Both the position numbers and the translations under genes were made by a program. Shown here piece after piece: positions 41,311-49,119 of a stretch of 64,000 bases of DNA. Every line of letters starts with the position of its first letter. The first letter of the stretch is position 1. Origin of the DNA: a virus; the IMG/VR virus record IMGVR_UViG_3300013132_000033, positions 35,041-99,040 of that record; one strand, 5' to 3'. Under the pieces are notes generated by a model. It saw only the letters and a list, made by a program, of their open reading frames with translations. It was not told the origin of the DNA and made no database searches.

Positions 41311-41340
41311 AAAAAATCCTGTTATTATTACAACAACAGG
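41311..41340 (-). terminator. Intrinsic terminator
   Basis: CCTGTT/AACAGG stem with T6 on the minus strand, upstream of the 104-aa gene; it ends transcription arriving from the tRNA-like region. Confidence 0.7.
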
Positions 41341-41446
41341 GGGAAAACAAAAGTATCAAATAAAATTTCAACATGAGTTTTTTGAGTTTAAAAACTCCCC
41401 CCAGTATCTATATACTAGAGGGAGACTCTCATTCTAAACTCTTCTG

Positions 41447-41545
41447 CTATAATACTTGGAGTCGAACCAAGACTTTTAAAATCAGTATAAAACTAATTTT
41501 AACGTGCATCCAAAAGCTAGCGAGCGTAGATTACACCATATTATG
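41447..41545 (-). ncRNA. tRNA-like gene with extended anticodon arm
   Basis: 99 nt. T arm CTTGG-TTCGACT-CCAAG is canonical; acceptor CATAATA/TATTATA pairs at six of seven positions; D arm starts TGGTGTAA but lacks GG. The anticodon region is a 10-bp helix TTAAAATTAG/CTGATTTTAA topped by the 7-nt loop TTTTATA, which would present UUA (a UAA reader) if it worked as a tRNA. Confidence 0.5.
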
Positions 41546-41975
41546 TACCACCTCCATCTAGTGAAGACTGGAAAACCGTTTCCCTCGGAGGAGGCGAATG
41601 GGGAATTGAGTACTACCTGGCCGGCTGCTTTATAGCCGAATGGGTAGGCAAAAAAGAAAACATGAGTGAATTTTTATTGACTACTCTCGCCCTGCCAGCA
41701 TAACTGGTTTTACTGCAGGTTGAATTTCGACCCTATTGAGTAGTCATATTCATAAATGTCCTATTTCTATGTACTGCTACATAGTTTACACTTATATTAC
41801 ATAAACTCTGTTGTTATGTAATACTCTTCAATAGGCTGAAGCTAGTGTAGTTGTAATTACAACTAATGGAATTAAAGTTAATTGTAATAGCTGTATTTCT
41901 GGAACAGCATATTTACACAGTTATATTACAATTAATAACACTTTTTGATAAACCAGAAGTGTAACTGGTATTCCT
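41546..41975. other. 430-bp gap with structured elements and a coding-like remnant
   Basis: Contains (a) a start-less + strand frame at 41527-41703 whose codons look protein-like (EDWKTVSLGGGEWGIEYY); (b) a 69-nt element 41678-41746 closed by an 8-bp stem TGACTACT/AGTAGTCA; (c) 41760-41835 closed by CCTATT/AATAGG with CTATGTA/TACATAG and TTACATAA/TTATGTAA arms; (d) 41876-41939, a long GTTAATTGTAATA-type inverted repeat. No complete gene. Confidence 0.4.
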
Positions 41976-42569
41976 TCAATCTATGATAACAATCTGTAGC
42001 TTTTTAGCTACAAATGTATTAGCAGCTTCATTAGTCCAGCAATCGGGCCAATGACCCGCAACTTCCGCAACAGACGGAAGGAAAAAAGCTTTCAGATACG
42101 GATTCCAATGCCGTTTCGCTTGCTGAGAAGCTAAAACGGATAAGGCAATAGACAATTGACCCTCCCAAACCCTTCGGGAAGAACTGTCAAGGCCCAGCAA
42201 CATACCCACATGTTCGTGAGTAAGTGGCGCAGTGATCCTGTACTGGTACTTTTCCCCATTGGGGTATGTACCAATTGAAACAGGCCCAAAAGGCATACTC
42301 TCAAACATAAAAGATTGAGACGTCTCGAGGGTTTGGCCCCAAGATGTTGTCTCAATCTCTGCTTGAGACAGCCACCCCCGACCAGCATCGACCATAGGAT
42401 AACCCATGTCGACAACTGAGAAAAGGGATGGACAAACCAATCCCAGAGTACACACTTCAGTGTACATGCCAAACTTAGAATGGATGACAGACTGAGGCGT
42501 TACGAGCATATGCTCACCACTCAGAGCAACAACAACAAAATGGTTTTCCATGAACCAATAGTCTTTCAT
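41976..42569 (-). CDS. Hypothetical protein (197 aa), first gene of the leftward block
   Basis: No signal or membrane helix; mixed alpha/beta with Gly/Ser-rich loops (ALSGEHMLVTPQ, GLDSSSRRVWEGQL). G+C-rich codons compared with most leftward genes. First gene after the divergent control region, the place where crAss-like and other phages keep early host-takeover genes; the role is otherwise unknown. A second Met six codons in (42551) is an alternative start. Confidence 0.6.
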   Translation of the reverse strand: MKDYWFMENHFVVVALSGEHMLVTPQSVIHSKFGMYTEVCTLGLVCPSLFSVVDMGYPMVDAGRGWLSQAEIETTSWGQTLETSQSFMFESMPFGPVSIGTYPNGEKYQYRITAPLTHEHVGMLLGLDSSSRRVWEGQLSIALSVLASQQAKRHWNPYLKAFFLPSVAEVAGHWPDCWTNEAANTFVAKKLQIVIID

Positions 42570-42880
42570 TTATATACCGCTAATGGACAAGAGCGGTGGG
42601 TTGAAGAAAGTTAGAAGAGAATGAAAAATAACGCCAGGGGACCTTCCCCAGCTATAATTTAGTGGGGGGTGGGGTCTGGGATACCCAAACACCTATAATC
42701 CTCACAAAAAATAGGGGGGGGGAGTCAACTTAAAAAAAAGACTCCGGGGGGCATCTTTTTATATAAAATACAAAAACTAAATTTATAAAAAAATATTTAA
42801 ATTTTCTTTTTGCGTTATCCGTTATAAAATAAGGTTTTTTTTCAAAACCACTATTATCGGTTCTTCAAGTTATTTTTTTT
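42570..42880. promoter_or_regulatory. Divergent control region with G tracts and hairpin
   Basis: No gene. Contains G-runs of 6-9 on the + strand (42664-42722), a GGAGTC/GACTCC hairpin (42719-42746) with a polyA loop and a 3' T-run, and long A/T tracts. It separates the leftward early block from the rightward virion block, so promoters for both directions are expected. I see no perfect TAnnTTTG box on the minus strand. A replication origin here is possible. Confidence 0.5.
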
Positions 42881-42884
42881 TACT

Positions 42885-42892
42885 TATCTTTG
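42885..42892 (+). promoter_or_regulatory. Bacteroidetes-type -7 promoter box for the virion operon
   Basis: TATCTTTG matches the Bacteroidetes -7 consensus TAnnTTTG and is preceded by a T-rich tract. It is followed by about 390 nt of non-coding leader before the first ORF. The -33 element is weak, so confidence is moderate. Confidence 0.6.
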
Positions 42893-42897
42893 TACCG

Positions 42898-43287
42898 CAA
42901 TTTGATCTCATAAATCAAATCATCCGGTTGCAACTCATAACCATGAGAGAACAGGGCCTGGATCAGACGGTGGGTAGTAGGGATAGACTTGAAATAATAG
43001 TCAACATAATTCCGAGGTGTCCCCGCCAATTGCAAAAATGCTTAAAGTATATAAGCTTGTAGTTGAGATGAATTAGAGGGTGAGCCGAAGTTAGTAGGCT
43101 TGGTTCCAGAATCACCAATAACCGAAAAGGTATAAAGACTGGTAATTCATCGAGGTTTGTAAATGCACTGGCTACAAGGAAAACTTTAAGTAAGATGTCA
43201 GTTACGTGAAGAACGTATATTGATTCTCCGGTTAAGACAATTAACGGGCATAGGGAGAGGTATATCTAAAATACAATATAGTTTAAT
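42898..43287 (+). ncRNA. Long structured leader RNA of the virion operon
   Basis: About 390 nt without an ORF. Nested long-range pairs build a rod: CTTAAAGT/ACTTTAAG, inside it CTTGTAG/CTACAAG, inside it GATGAATTA/TAATTCATC, inside it GGTGA/TCACC, with an ACC-GAAAA-GGT hairpin near the tip and separate GTTAA/TTAAC and ACGT/ACGT hairpins downstream. Could be a riboswitch-like leader, a free ncRNA or an RNA used in packaging. No known family is recognised. Confidence 0.6.
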
Positions 43288-43716
43288 ATGAATGAAATTT
43301 TACATCGAATAAGTTTAATTCGTAACAGTCATCCAGCAATGGTAGATATATTTACTAAAGGTAGTTGTTATAATATGTTTACTATATTGCATTCATTATA
43401 TCCAAATGCTATAGCTTATTATGATGGTGATCATGTAGTTACTAAAATAGGTAATAGATTATATGATATAAATGGAATAGTTCGAAATAAAAATAATTAC
43501 ATACCTTTGCGTGACAAATCATCAATCTCTAAATTACAACGTAGCATGAAATTAAAATTTACAGGTTTAGGAGAAAATCCTATAATAGTAGAGTGGGAAA
43601 AAGGAAAAGGTTTTTCTTTATATGATCCTCATAAAAAAGAAGAACCTGAAAAAGAAGATTTAAATAAAAATAAAGACAATGGAACTGAACCTACTGAACA
43701 AGAAACTAAACGTTGA
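43288..43716 (+). CDS. Papain-like-fold small protein (142 aa)
   Basis: First ORF of the virion operon. GSCYNMFTILHSLYP (Cys27), YYDGDHVVTKIG (His49) and RLYDINGIV (Asp) are in the order Cys-His-Asp found in phage papain/transglutaminase-like small proteins. The C-terminal 35 residues are Lys/Glu-rich and disordered. A cysteine hydrolase role is a motif-level inference. Overlaps the next gene by 38 bp. Confidence 0.5.
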   Translation: MNEILHRISLIRNSHPAMVDIFTKGSCYNMFTILHSLYPNAIAYYDGDHVVTKIGNRLYDINGIVRNKNNYIPLRDKSSISKLQRSMKLKFTGLGENPIIVEWEKGKGFSLYDPHKKEEPEKEDLNKNKDNGTEPTEQETKR

Positions 43717-44089
43717 TGTTGATACATATCATGAACGTACAGAAAAAGACTTTTGGAAGTTATACTGTTATTTATTAAATGTAAGAAATCCAATATTATC
43801 GGATAAAGATTGTGACATATTAAGTGTTATTTTAAGTATGGAAGATAATGAGTTATCTATACTTGAAAAAGAAAATGGTAAATTATTAGAGCAATCTACA
43901 AATACACCGTTATCTAATTTATATTCTAAATGTAAGCAGTTAAGTGAAAAAGGTTTCTTAGTAAAAGAAGATAAAGGTTATTATTTGAATCCTGCTTTTA
44001 AATCATTTCAAAAGTATGTAAGATCAGGAAAAAAAGTTAAATTTGTAATACCAATAAAAATTATAGAAAATGGGATTATCAATTCTTGA
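43679..44089 (+). CDS. Hypothetical protein, possibly winged-helix (136 aa)
   Basis: Acidic helical protein with a C-terminal LYSKCKQLSEKGFLVKEDKGYYLNP segment that resembles the recognition helix plus wing of DNA-binding winged helices. In crAss-like phages small proteins precede the HU-like gene. Overlaps neighbours at both ends. Confidence 0.5.
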   Translation: MELNLLNKKLNVDVDTYHERTEKDFWKLYCYLLNVRNPILSDKDCDILSVILSMEDNELSILEKENGKLLEQSTNTPLSNLYSKCKQLSEKGFLVKEDKGYYLNPAFKSFQKYVRSGKKVKFVIPIKIIENGIINS

Positions 44090-44267
44090 TGTTATACTTG
44101 ATATGCAATTAAAGTTTTATGAAAAGTATAATACAGCTGTTAGTTTATTATTTATAAATTTGGAACATTATAGATTTTTAACCAGAGAATTAGAAACTCC
44201 AGATTTAGATAATTTGCATGGTATGAAAATCATCATTACTAAAAAAACTAAAATAGAAATGTTATGA
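44070..44267 (+). CDS. Hypothetical protein (65 aa)
   Basis: Short helical ORF overlapping its neighbours by 20 and 4 bp. No motif; probably real because of the tight packing. Confidence 0.45.
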   Translation: MGLSILDVILDMQLKFYEKYNTAVSLLFINLEHYRFLTRELETPDLDNLHGMKIIITKKTKIEML

Positions 44268-44599
44268 ATCCTGATATTATACAAAAACTTGCCAAAAAAC
44301 ATGATTTACCTGAAGAACAAATTAAGATTATAATTCAATCATTTTATGACGGGTTAAGATATTATTTATCAAATCCTCTAGAAGCTAAAGGAGGAGTTAT
44401 TATTCACAACTTTATTACGTTTTACATTAATTTTAAAAGATTGTTGGGAAGTATTCATAATACTACGTATGAATCAAAATATGTTGGAACAGAAAAAAAT
44501 ATTGAATATCTTAAATTTTTAAATCAATTAAAAACTAACACCTACAAATATGCAAGACAAACCAAAGGCAAAAACAAGTATGAAAGATTTGTTAAATGA
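44264..44599 (+). CDS. HU/IHF-like DNA-binding protein
   Basis: 111 aa. LAKKHDLPEEQIKIIIQSFYDGLRYYL matches the N-terminal helix-turn-helix body of HU/IHF subunits, followed by KGGVIIHNFITFYIN in place of the usual LxGFGTF turn. The DNA-clasping arm is short and atypical. IHF-like genes occur at this place in crAss-like phages. Likely bends DNA during packaging or transcription. Confidence 0.68.
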   Translation: MNPDIIQKLAKKHDLPEEQIKIIIQSFYDGLRYYLSNPLEAKGGVIIHNFITFYINFKRLLGSIHNTTYESKYVGTEKNIEYLKFLNQLKTNTYKYARQTKGKNKYERFVK

Positions 44600-45143
44600 A
44601 CATCGCGCTCAAGACGGTAATATTAAAAGTCAACAAATCGATATGAGTAATAACTCAATTAAAGATGAGATTATGACTCAAGAACAGTTAGAATCTGTTT
44701 TTAAATATAATGAAAATGTTACTAAATTAGATGAGTTGTATACATCTGTACGACCTTTAAATAAAGTATTAGTACGAGTATTTTTACTTGAACCATCAAA
44801 GACTGATAATGGATTGTTAATTCCTCATAAACAAGTATTACCAGTACCTACTAATAGTGGTGTAGGATCATTAATGGAAATGGAATCTCCATATCCTTAT
44901 TCTAATAAAGCAGTTGTAGTATCTACACCTCAGATGGTTAGTGTAAAACCAGGTAATATTGTACAACTTGAATCTGCTCCTGTACGAGTAGCTGGAGCTG
45001 GACATAATGCTTCAATTGTTGTACCTTATGGTTACATGCATCCTGATGCTAATTCGGTAATTATATCTACCGATCCTTCTAACAGGCATTATGGATATCT
45101 TCTCGTTCCCAGTCATGAAATAATGGTTGTACTCAATGCTTAA
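44550..45143 (+). CDS. GroES-like co-chaperonin (Cpn10-type)
   Basis: 197 aa, twice the usual Cpn10 length because of a 60-residue N-terminal extension. VRPLNKVLVRVFLLEPSKTDNGLLIP is the Cpn10 start (R-P-L-x-D/N-R-V), with a mobile loop rich in Pro/Ser/Gly and a C-terminal strand YLLVPSHEIMVVL. It should cap the chaperonin encoded at 49082. The pair probably folds capsid or other virion proteins. Confidence 0.78.
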   Translation: MQDKPKAKTSMKDLLNEHRAQDGNIKSQQIDMSNNSIKDEIMTQEQLESVFKYNENVTKLDELYTSVRPLNKVLVRVFLLEPSKTDNGLLIPHKQVLPVPTNSGVGSLMEMESPYPYSNKAVVVSTPQMVSVKPGNIVQLESAPVRVAGAGHNASIVVPYGYMHPDANSVIISTDPSNRHYGYLLVPSHEIMVVLNA

Positions 45144-45546
45144 TCATTACATACCAACAGTAGACGAATTACATGTAGGATTTGAGTGTAAAATTAAAGA
45201 AGGTGATAACTATGTTCCATATGTAATTACACCACATACTAATTTAAACGTACCCATGTCTGATTTTAAAGTAAAATGGTTAGATAAACAAGATATTATA
45301 GATTTAGGGTTTACTTTAAAAAAAGATTTTGATGAGTTTTGTAAGTTTTACATTAATGTTCCTCATTCAGAACCTTTGTATTATACACTTGAATTTGAAC
45401 ATGTTGGCCCAAATGTATATATTACATTGTATGATAATTTTAATAAAACATTGATTGAAAAGTTATGGATTCGTAACAAAAATGAAATTAAATGGATTTT
45501 AAATCGTTATGGGATTCTTACAAAAAACAGTACAACAGACAATTAG
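45127..45546 (+). CDS. Hypothetical protein (139 aa)
   Basis: Beta-rich (GDNYVPYVITPHTNLNV) with C-terminal amphipathic helices. Start may be at 45127 or the Met three codons in. Overlaps both neighbours. Unrecognised, probably virion-associated. Confidence 0.5.
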   Translation: MYSMLNHYIPTVDELHVGFECKIKEGDNYVPYVITPHTNLNVPMSDFKVKWLDKQDIIDLGFTLKKDFDEFCKFYINVPHSEPLYYTLEFEHVGPNVYITLYDNFNKTLIEKLWIRNKNEIKWILNRYGILTKNSTTDN

Positions 45547-45757
45547 TAAAGGTTCTACGTTTAGACATACTTTTACGCATGATAATGATAAAAAGATTAT
45601 TCGTATAAACCCACTGTGTAGTTGTGTTAAATATACAGTAAATATGCCAAATATTACATTTTGGTATAAAGCAAATAAAACAACAACCAAAATTGTAGTA
45701 ATAACTTACGATGATGAATCGAGTGATTTTTTACAATTACAAACAATTATAAAATGA
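45509..45757 (+). CDS. Small Ig-like/DUF1573-like protein (82 aa)
   Basis: RINPLCSCVKYTVN resembles the Cys-x-Cys strand of DUF1573-type beta-sandwich domains common in Bacteroidetes, and the remainder is a single beta sandwich. No signal peptide, so intracellular or virion-bound. Weak assignment. Confidence 0.4.
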   Translation: MGFLQKTVQQTISKGSTFRHTFTHDNDKKIIRINPLCSCVKYTVNMPNITFWYKANKTTTKIVVITYDDESSDFLQLQTIIK

Positions 45758-46185
45758 AATTAAATAAATACTTTGAAATTGAAGAATTTGTACCTCCTCA
45801 AATATTTAAACAATATGGTCAAAAATCTTTGTGGTTTATCGATCCTAAAATTATTGATATTGCTACTGCTTATCGTGAATTTTTTGAAGTACCTGTAAAG
45901 ATTAATAATTGGCATAATGGAGGACCCTATTCTTATCGTGGTTACAGACCTCCTCGTGTTAATATTGGAAGTGAATATTCACAACATAAATTTGGTCGAG
46001 CATTTGACTGTAATATTGGTACAATGAATGCTAAACAAATGTTTGATGAAGTTATTAAAAATCAAGAACATTTTAAAAAATTTGGTTTAACAACTTTAGA
46101 AAATTACAAATTTACTGATGGATGGTTGCATTCAGATTGTCGTGTTACAAATATAGATAAACTTTTAATTGTAGATCCTCTATAA
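45754..46185 (+). CDS. M15-type zinc peptidase (endolysin-like)
   Basis: 143 aa. SQHKFGRAFD gives His78 and Asp85 and DGWLHSD gives His126, the zinc-ligand set of M15 D-Ala-D-Ala carboxypeptidase/L-Ala-D-Glu endopeptidase folds. Cuts peptidoglycan stem peptides; either the lysis enzyme or a virion-carried wall hydrolase. Four-base overlap with the preceding gene. Confidence 0.82.
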   Translation: MKLNKYFEIEEFVPPQIFKQYGQKSLWFIDPKIIDIATAYREFFEVPVKINNWHNGGPYSYRGYRPPRVNIGSEYSQHKFGRAFDCNIGTMNAKQMFDEVIKNQEHFKKFGLTTLENYKFTDGWLHSDCRVTNIDKLLIVDPL

Positions 46186-46793
46186 TGAATACATTTATCA
46201 ATATAAAAAAAGATTTAAAACCTGATGTTAATTTTTGGGAATTAAATCCTCATTTGCGATTTGTCAGTCCTTTTGCAAGTTTATATGATAAAGATACTAC
46301 AAAAAATAAAGATCAATCTTCTAAAGATATGTGGTGTATATTCTTTTTATCAGAACCAGATGAAGATATAAACTTGTATTATAGGTTAACTTACAGTGAA
46401 ATTTTAAATGTTTGTAAGAACTTTAATTCTGATTTTAATATTGAAGATGAACTTATTTTACAATGCTTGCAAGAATATCCTGAAACGTGTTTAACTGTTA
46501 TACAAAGATTATTAAAAACTACAAAAGATTTATTTAAAAAACGTAATCAATTTTTAAAAGAAGCTGATTACAATTTTGAAACAATGACTGCTATTGATAA
46601 TGCTATTGCTAAAACACCTAAAATGGAAGAAGACTTTGATAAAATAGTACAAAAATATGCTGAAGAAAAGAATAAAGAAATTCAATTATATGGTGGTAGA
46701 AAGTTAACTGCACGAGAAAAGAAAACAATTAAAGCTGATATATCTGATGATACAGAACTTAGATCTATTGAAAAAGGATTTGATCAAAATTGA
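46185..46793 (+). CDS. Hypothetical protein upstream of terminase; small-terminase candidate
   Basis: 202 aa, helical and charged. The C-terminal half is one long coiled coil (RLLKTTKDLFKKRNQFLKEAD, cut). Position directly before the large terminase, overlapping it by 47 bp, makes a small terminase subunit plausible; sequence alone does not show a DNA-binding domain. Confidence 0.45.
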   Translation: MNTFINIKKDLKPDVNFWELNPHLRFVSPFASLYDKDTTKNKDQSSKDMWCIFFLSEPDEDINLYYRLTYSEILNVCKNFNSDFNIEDELILQCLQEYPETCLTVIQRLLKTTKDLFKKRNQFLKEADYNFETMTAIDNAIAKTPKMEEDFDKIVQKYAEEKNKEIQLYGGRKLTAREKKTIKADISDDTELRSIEKGFDQN

Positions 46794-49119
46794 AAATATA
46801 GATACATGGAAAGTAAAAATTCCTAAACTTCATCCTGATAATGAAAAATTTAGTAAAATATGGTCATTATATACAAAACATTGTATAGAAGGATTATGGG
46901 GATTTGATTCAGGAGGTTGGCGTTTTATGCCAGGAACTTTATTTTTTTATGGTAATTTCTTTTCAATTCTTGACATAGATAAAAAACAAAAAGTTCGCCG
47001 ATACGTAAGACCTGACATTCGAGATATAGATTGGATGTTACATTATGCTTATCTTGAATGTCAAGGTTTTTCGGGTTGGAGAGATGATGATGAATATACA
47101 TCTAATTATGATGTATTAAAATGTCAAAGTATAGCAGATACAAATAATCCAAATTTAGTAAGTTCTAAAGGTAAACTTAAAACTTTTATAGCACCTAGAG
47201 AAAATATTAAAAAGTTACATGATAAAGTTAAAGGTCCTCCTTTATATGAAAATCCAGCTAAAAATCTTTTAGTATTTGGATCACGTGGCGGAGGTAAATC
47301 ATTTACTTTTTCTGGTATATCTGGACACCATGTAACATTTGATGGATTAAAGTATTTTACACAAGAAGATTTTGATAATCCTCCTACTATTGAAGTATGT
47401 GTAGGTTCCGGTAATACTGATAAATCATCTGAATTTTGTACTAAAATTGAAGAAGGTTTAAAAGCATTTGGAACAGATAATGATTTAGGGGTATGGGGTA
47501 AAGCTGATAGAGGTGATGATGATTATACTCCCAACCCTTTTTATCGAGATTGGGAAGGTTCTATTGGAGTAGGCAATAAAAAGAATCCGTTTAGATATGA
47601 ATATTCAGCTAAAATAAATAATCGATGGATTCATGGTTTAGGTACTAAAACTAAACTTATACATGTAAACTATTCTGATAAAAAACAAGGTGGTGAAGCA
47701 GCTGCAGCAGGTGGACGTTATGTTTTAATATTATATGAAGAAATTGGTTTAATGTCTAATATTGTTGATGCTTGGTTTTCTAATGTGGGTACTGTAACAG
47801 ATCCTAATGGTAATCAATTTGGAGTACAAGTTGGTATTGGTACATCAGGTAATATTGAATTAGTACAGCAATCAAAAAAGATTTTTAATAATCCTAGAGA
47901 TTATAATTGTTTAGCTTATAATGATATTTGGGAAAATAATGGTGAAATAGGTTTTTTCTTATCTGCTTATTTAACTAACTCTCAATTTAAAGATAAAAAT
48001 GGAAATACTGATGTAGAAAAAGCTTTACAATTTTATATGGACAGGCGTATTGAAGCTGGTAAATCAACTGATCCTGAAGCATTACGTAATGAAAAAATGA
48101 ATTATCCGTTGATACCATCTGATATGTGGCATTCATCTAAAGGACATCACTTTCCAGTAATGGAATTAATGGATAGAGAAAAAGAACTTGTAAAATTTGG
48201 TAAATATAGAACTATTGGTCAACCTGTAAATTTACTTTGGGATTCTACTAGACAATATGGTGTAAAATCAGAACCTGATTTAAATGCTGAACCTTTTTAT
48301 GAGTTTCCTTATAATCACACAAATACTAAATTAGATGGTTCTATTTTAATATATCAAGAACCTGAATTAGTAAATGGCGAAATACCTCCAGATATGTATT
48401 TCTTTGTATTAGATCCTTATGTTGCAGATGATGTTGATGAAGGCGGATCGTTAGGTGCTTTTTATGGTTTTATTAACCCTAAATATGGAGCGCCTTATAA
48501 TGGAGGAAGTATGGTATGTTCTTACGTTGGTAAACACCCTAAAGGACGTGATGGTTATTATGAAAATATTGAAAAGATTATTGCATATTATGGTAATAAT
48601 AATAGAAGTTTATGGTATGAAGCAAACCGAGGTGATTCTGTAAGAGGTTATTTTTTAAGACGTAACAAGTTAAATTTATTAGCGTTAAGTCCTACTAGAG
48701 AAAAAGGTAGTTCGGCCTACGAAAAGAAAGTATTAAGTTATGGTATTATGCTAAACGGTATAGAACAAAAACTTGAAATGATTGGTGATGCTTCAGATTA
48801 TTTAATGCAACAAGTGATTTATAATAATAAAGAAATACGATTTGTTGAAACATTACCTGATATATTTTTAATACGTCAAATGTTAGCATTTGAGTTAAAA
48901 AAACATAAAAACTTTGATGCTGTTTCTGCTTTTATTATGGCACCTTTTGTAATGAAAGAATTAAGACACTTACAAATCAGAGAAGAAGAAAAGAAACATA
49001 GACATAATCCTCTAGCGGCATTATCTATGAATCCTAATATCTTTAGACCTGATGATATACAACAAAAAATAAAACGTTTTCATGAACAATATACAACCTA
49101 CAACGAAAATAATCAATGA
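46747..49119 (+). CDS. terL: Large terminase subunit
   Basis: 790 aa. Walker A FGSRGGGKSFTF near residue 175, Walker B YVLILYEEIG near 325. The nuclease half begins with FFVLDPYVADD (metal Asp) and continues to LWYEANRGDSVRGYF. Packs genome into preformed heads and cuts it. Overlaps the chaperonin gene by 38 bp, so the two are made in fixed proportion. Confidence 0.92.
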   Translation: MIQNLDLLKKDLIKIENIDTWKVKIPKLHPDNEKFSKIWSLYTKHCIEGLWGFDSGGWRFMPGTLFFYGNFFSILDIDKKQKVRRYVRPDIRDIDWMLHYAYLECQGFSGWRDDDEYTSNYDVLKCQSIADTNNPNLVSSKGKLKTFIAPRENIKKLHDKVKGPPLYENPAKNLLVFGSRGGGKSFTFSGISGHHVTFDGLKYFTQEDFDNPPTIEVCVGSGNTDKSSEFCTKIEEGLKAFGTDNDLGVWGKADRGDDDYTPNPFYRDWEGSIGVGNKKNPFRYEYSAKINNRWIHGLGTKTKLIHVNYSDKKQGGEAAAAGGRYVLILYEEIGLMSNIVDAWFSNVGTVTDPNGNQFGVQVGIGTSGNIELVQQSKKIFNNPRDYNCLAYNDIWENNGEIGFFLSAYLTNSQFKDKNGNTDVEKALQFYMDRRIEAGKSTDPEALRNEKMNYPLIPSDMWHSSKGHHFPVMELMDREKELVKFGKYRTIGQPVNLLWDSTRQYGVKSEPDLNAEPFYEFPYNHTNTKLDGSILIYQEPELVNGEIPPDMYFFVLDPYVADDVDEGGSLGAFYGFINPKYGAPYNGGSMVCSYVGKHPKGRDGYYENIEKIIAYYGNNNRSLWYEANRGDSVRGYFLRRNKLNLLALSPTREKGSSAYEKKVLSYGIMLNGIEQKLEMIGDASDYLMQQVIYNNKEIRFVETLPDIFLIRQMLAFELKKHKNFDAVSAFIMAPFVMKELRHLQIREEEKKHRHNPLAALSMNPNIFRPDDIQQKIKRFHEQYTTYNENNQ

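Noticed and set aside
42131-42472. 113-aa minus ORF inside the 197-aa gene
   Set aside because: Alternative-frame shadow of the G+C-rich gene at 41976, without a sensible start.
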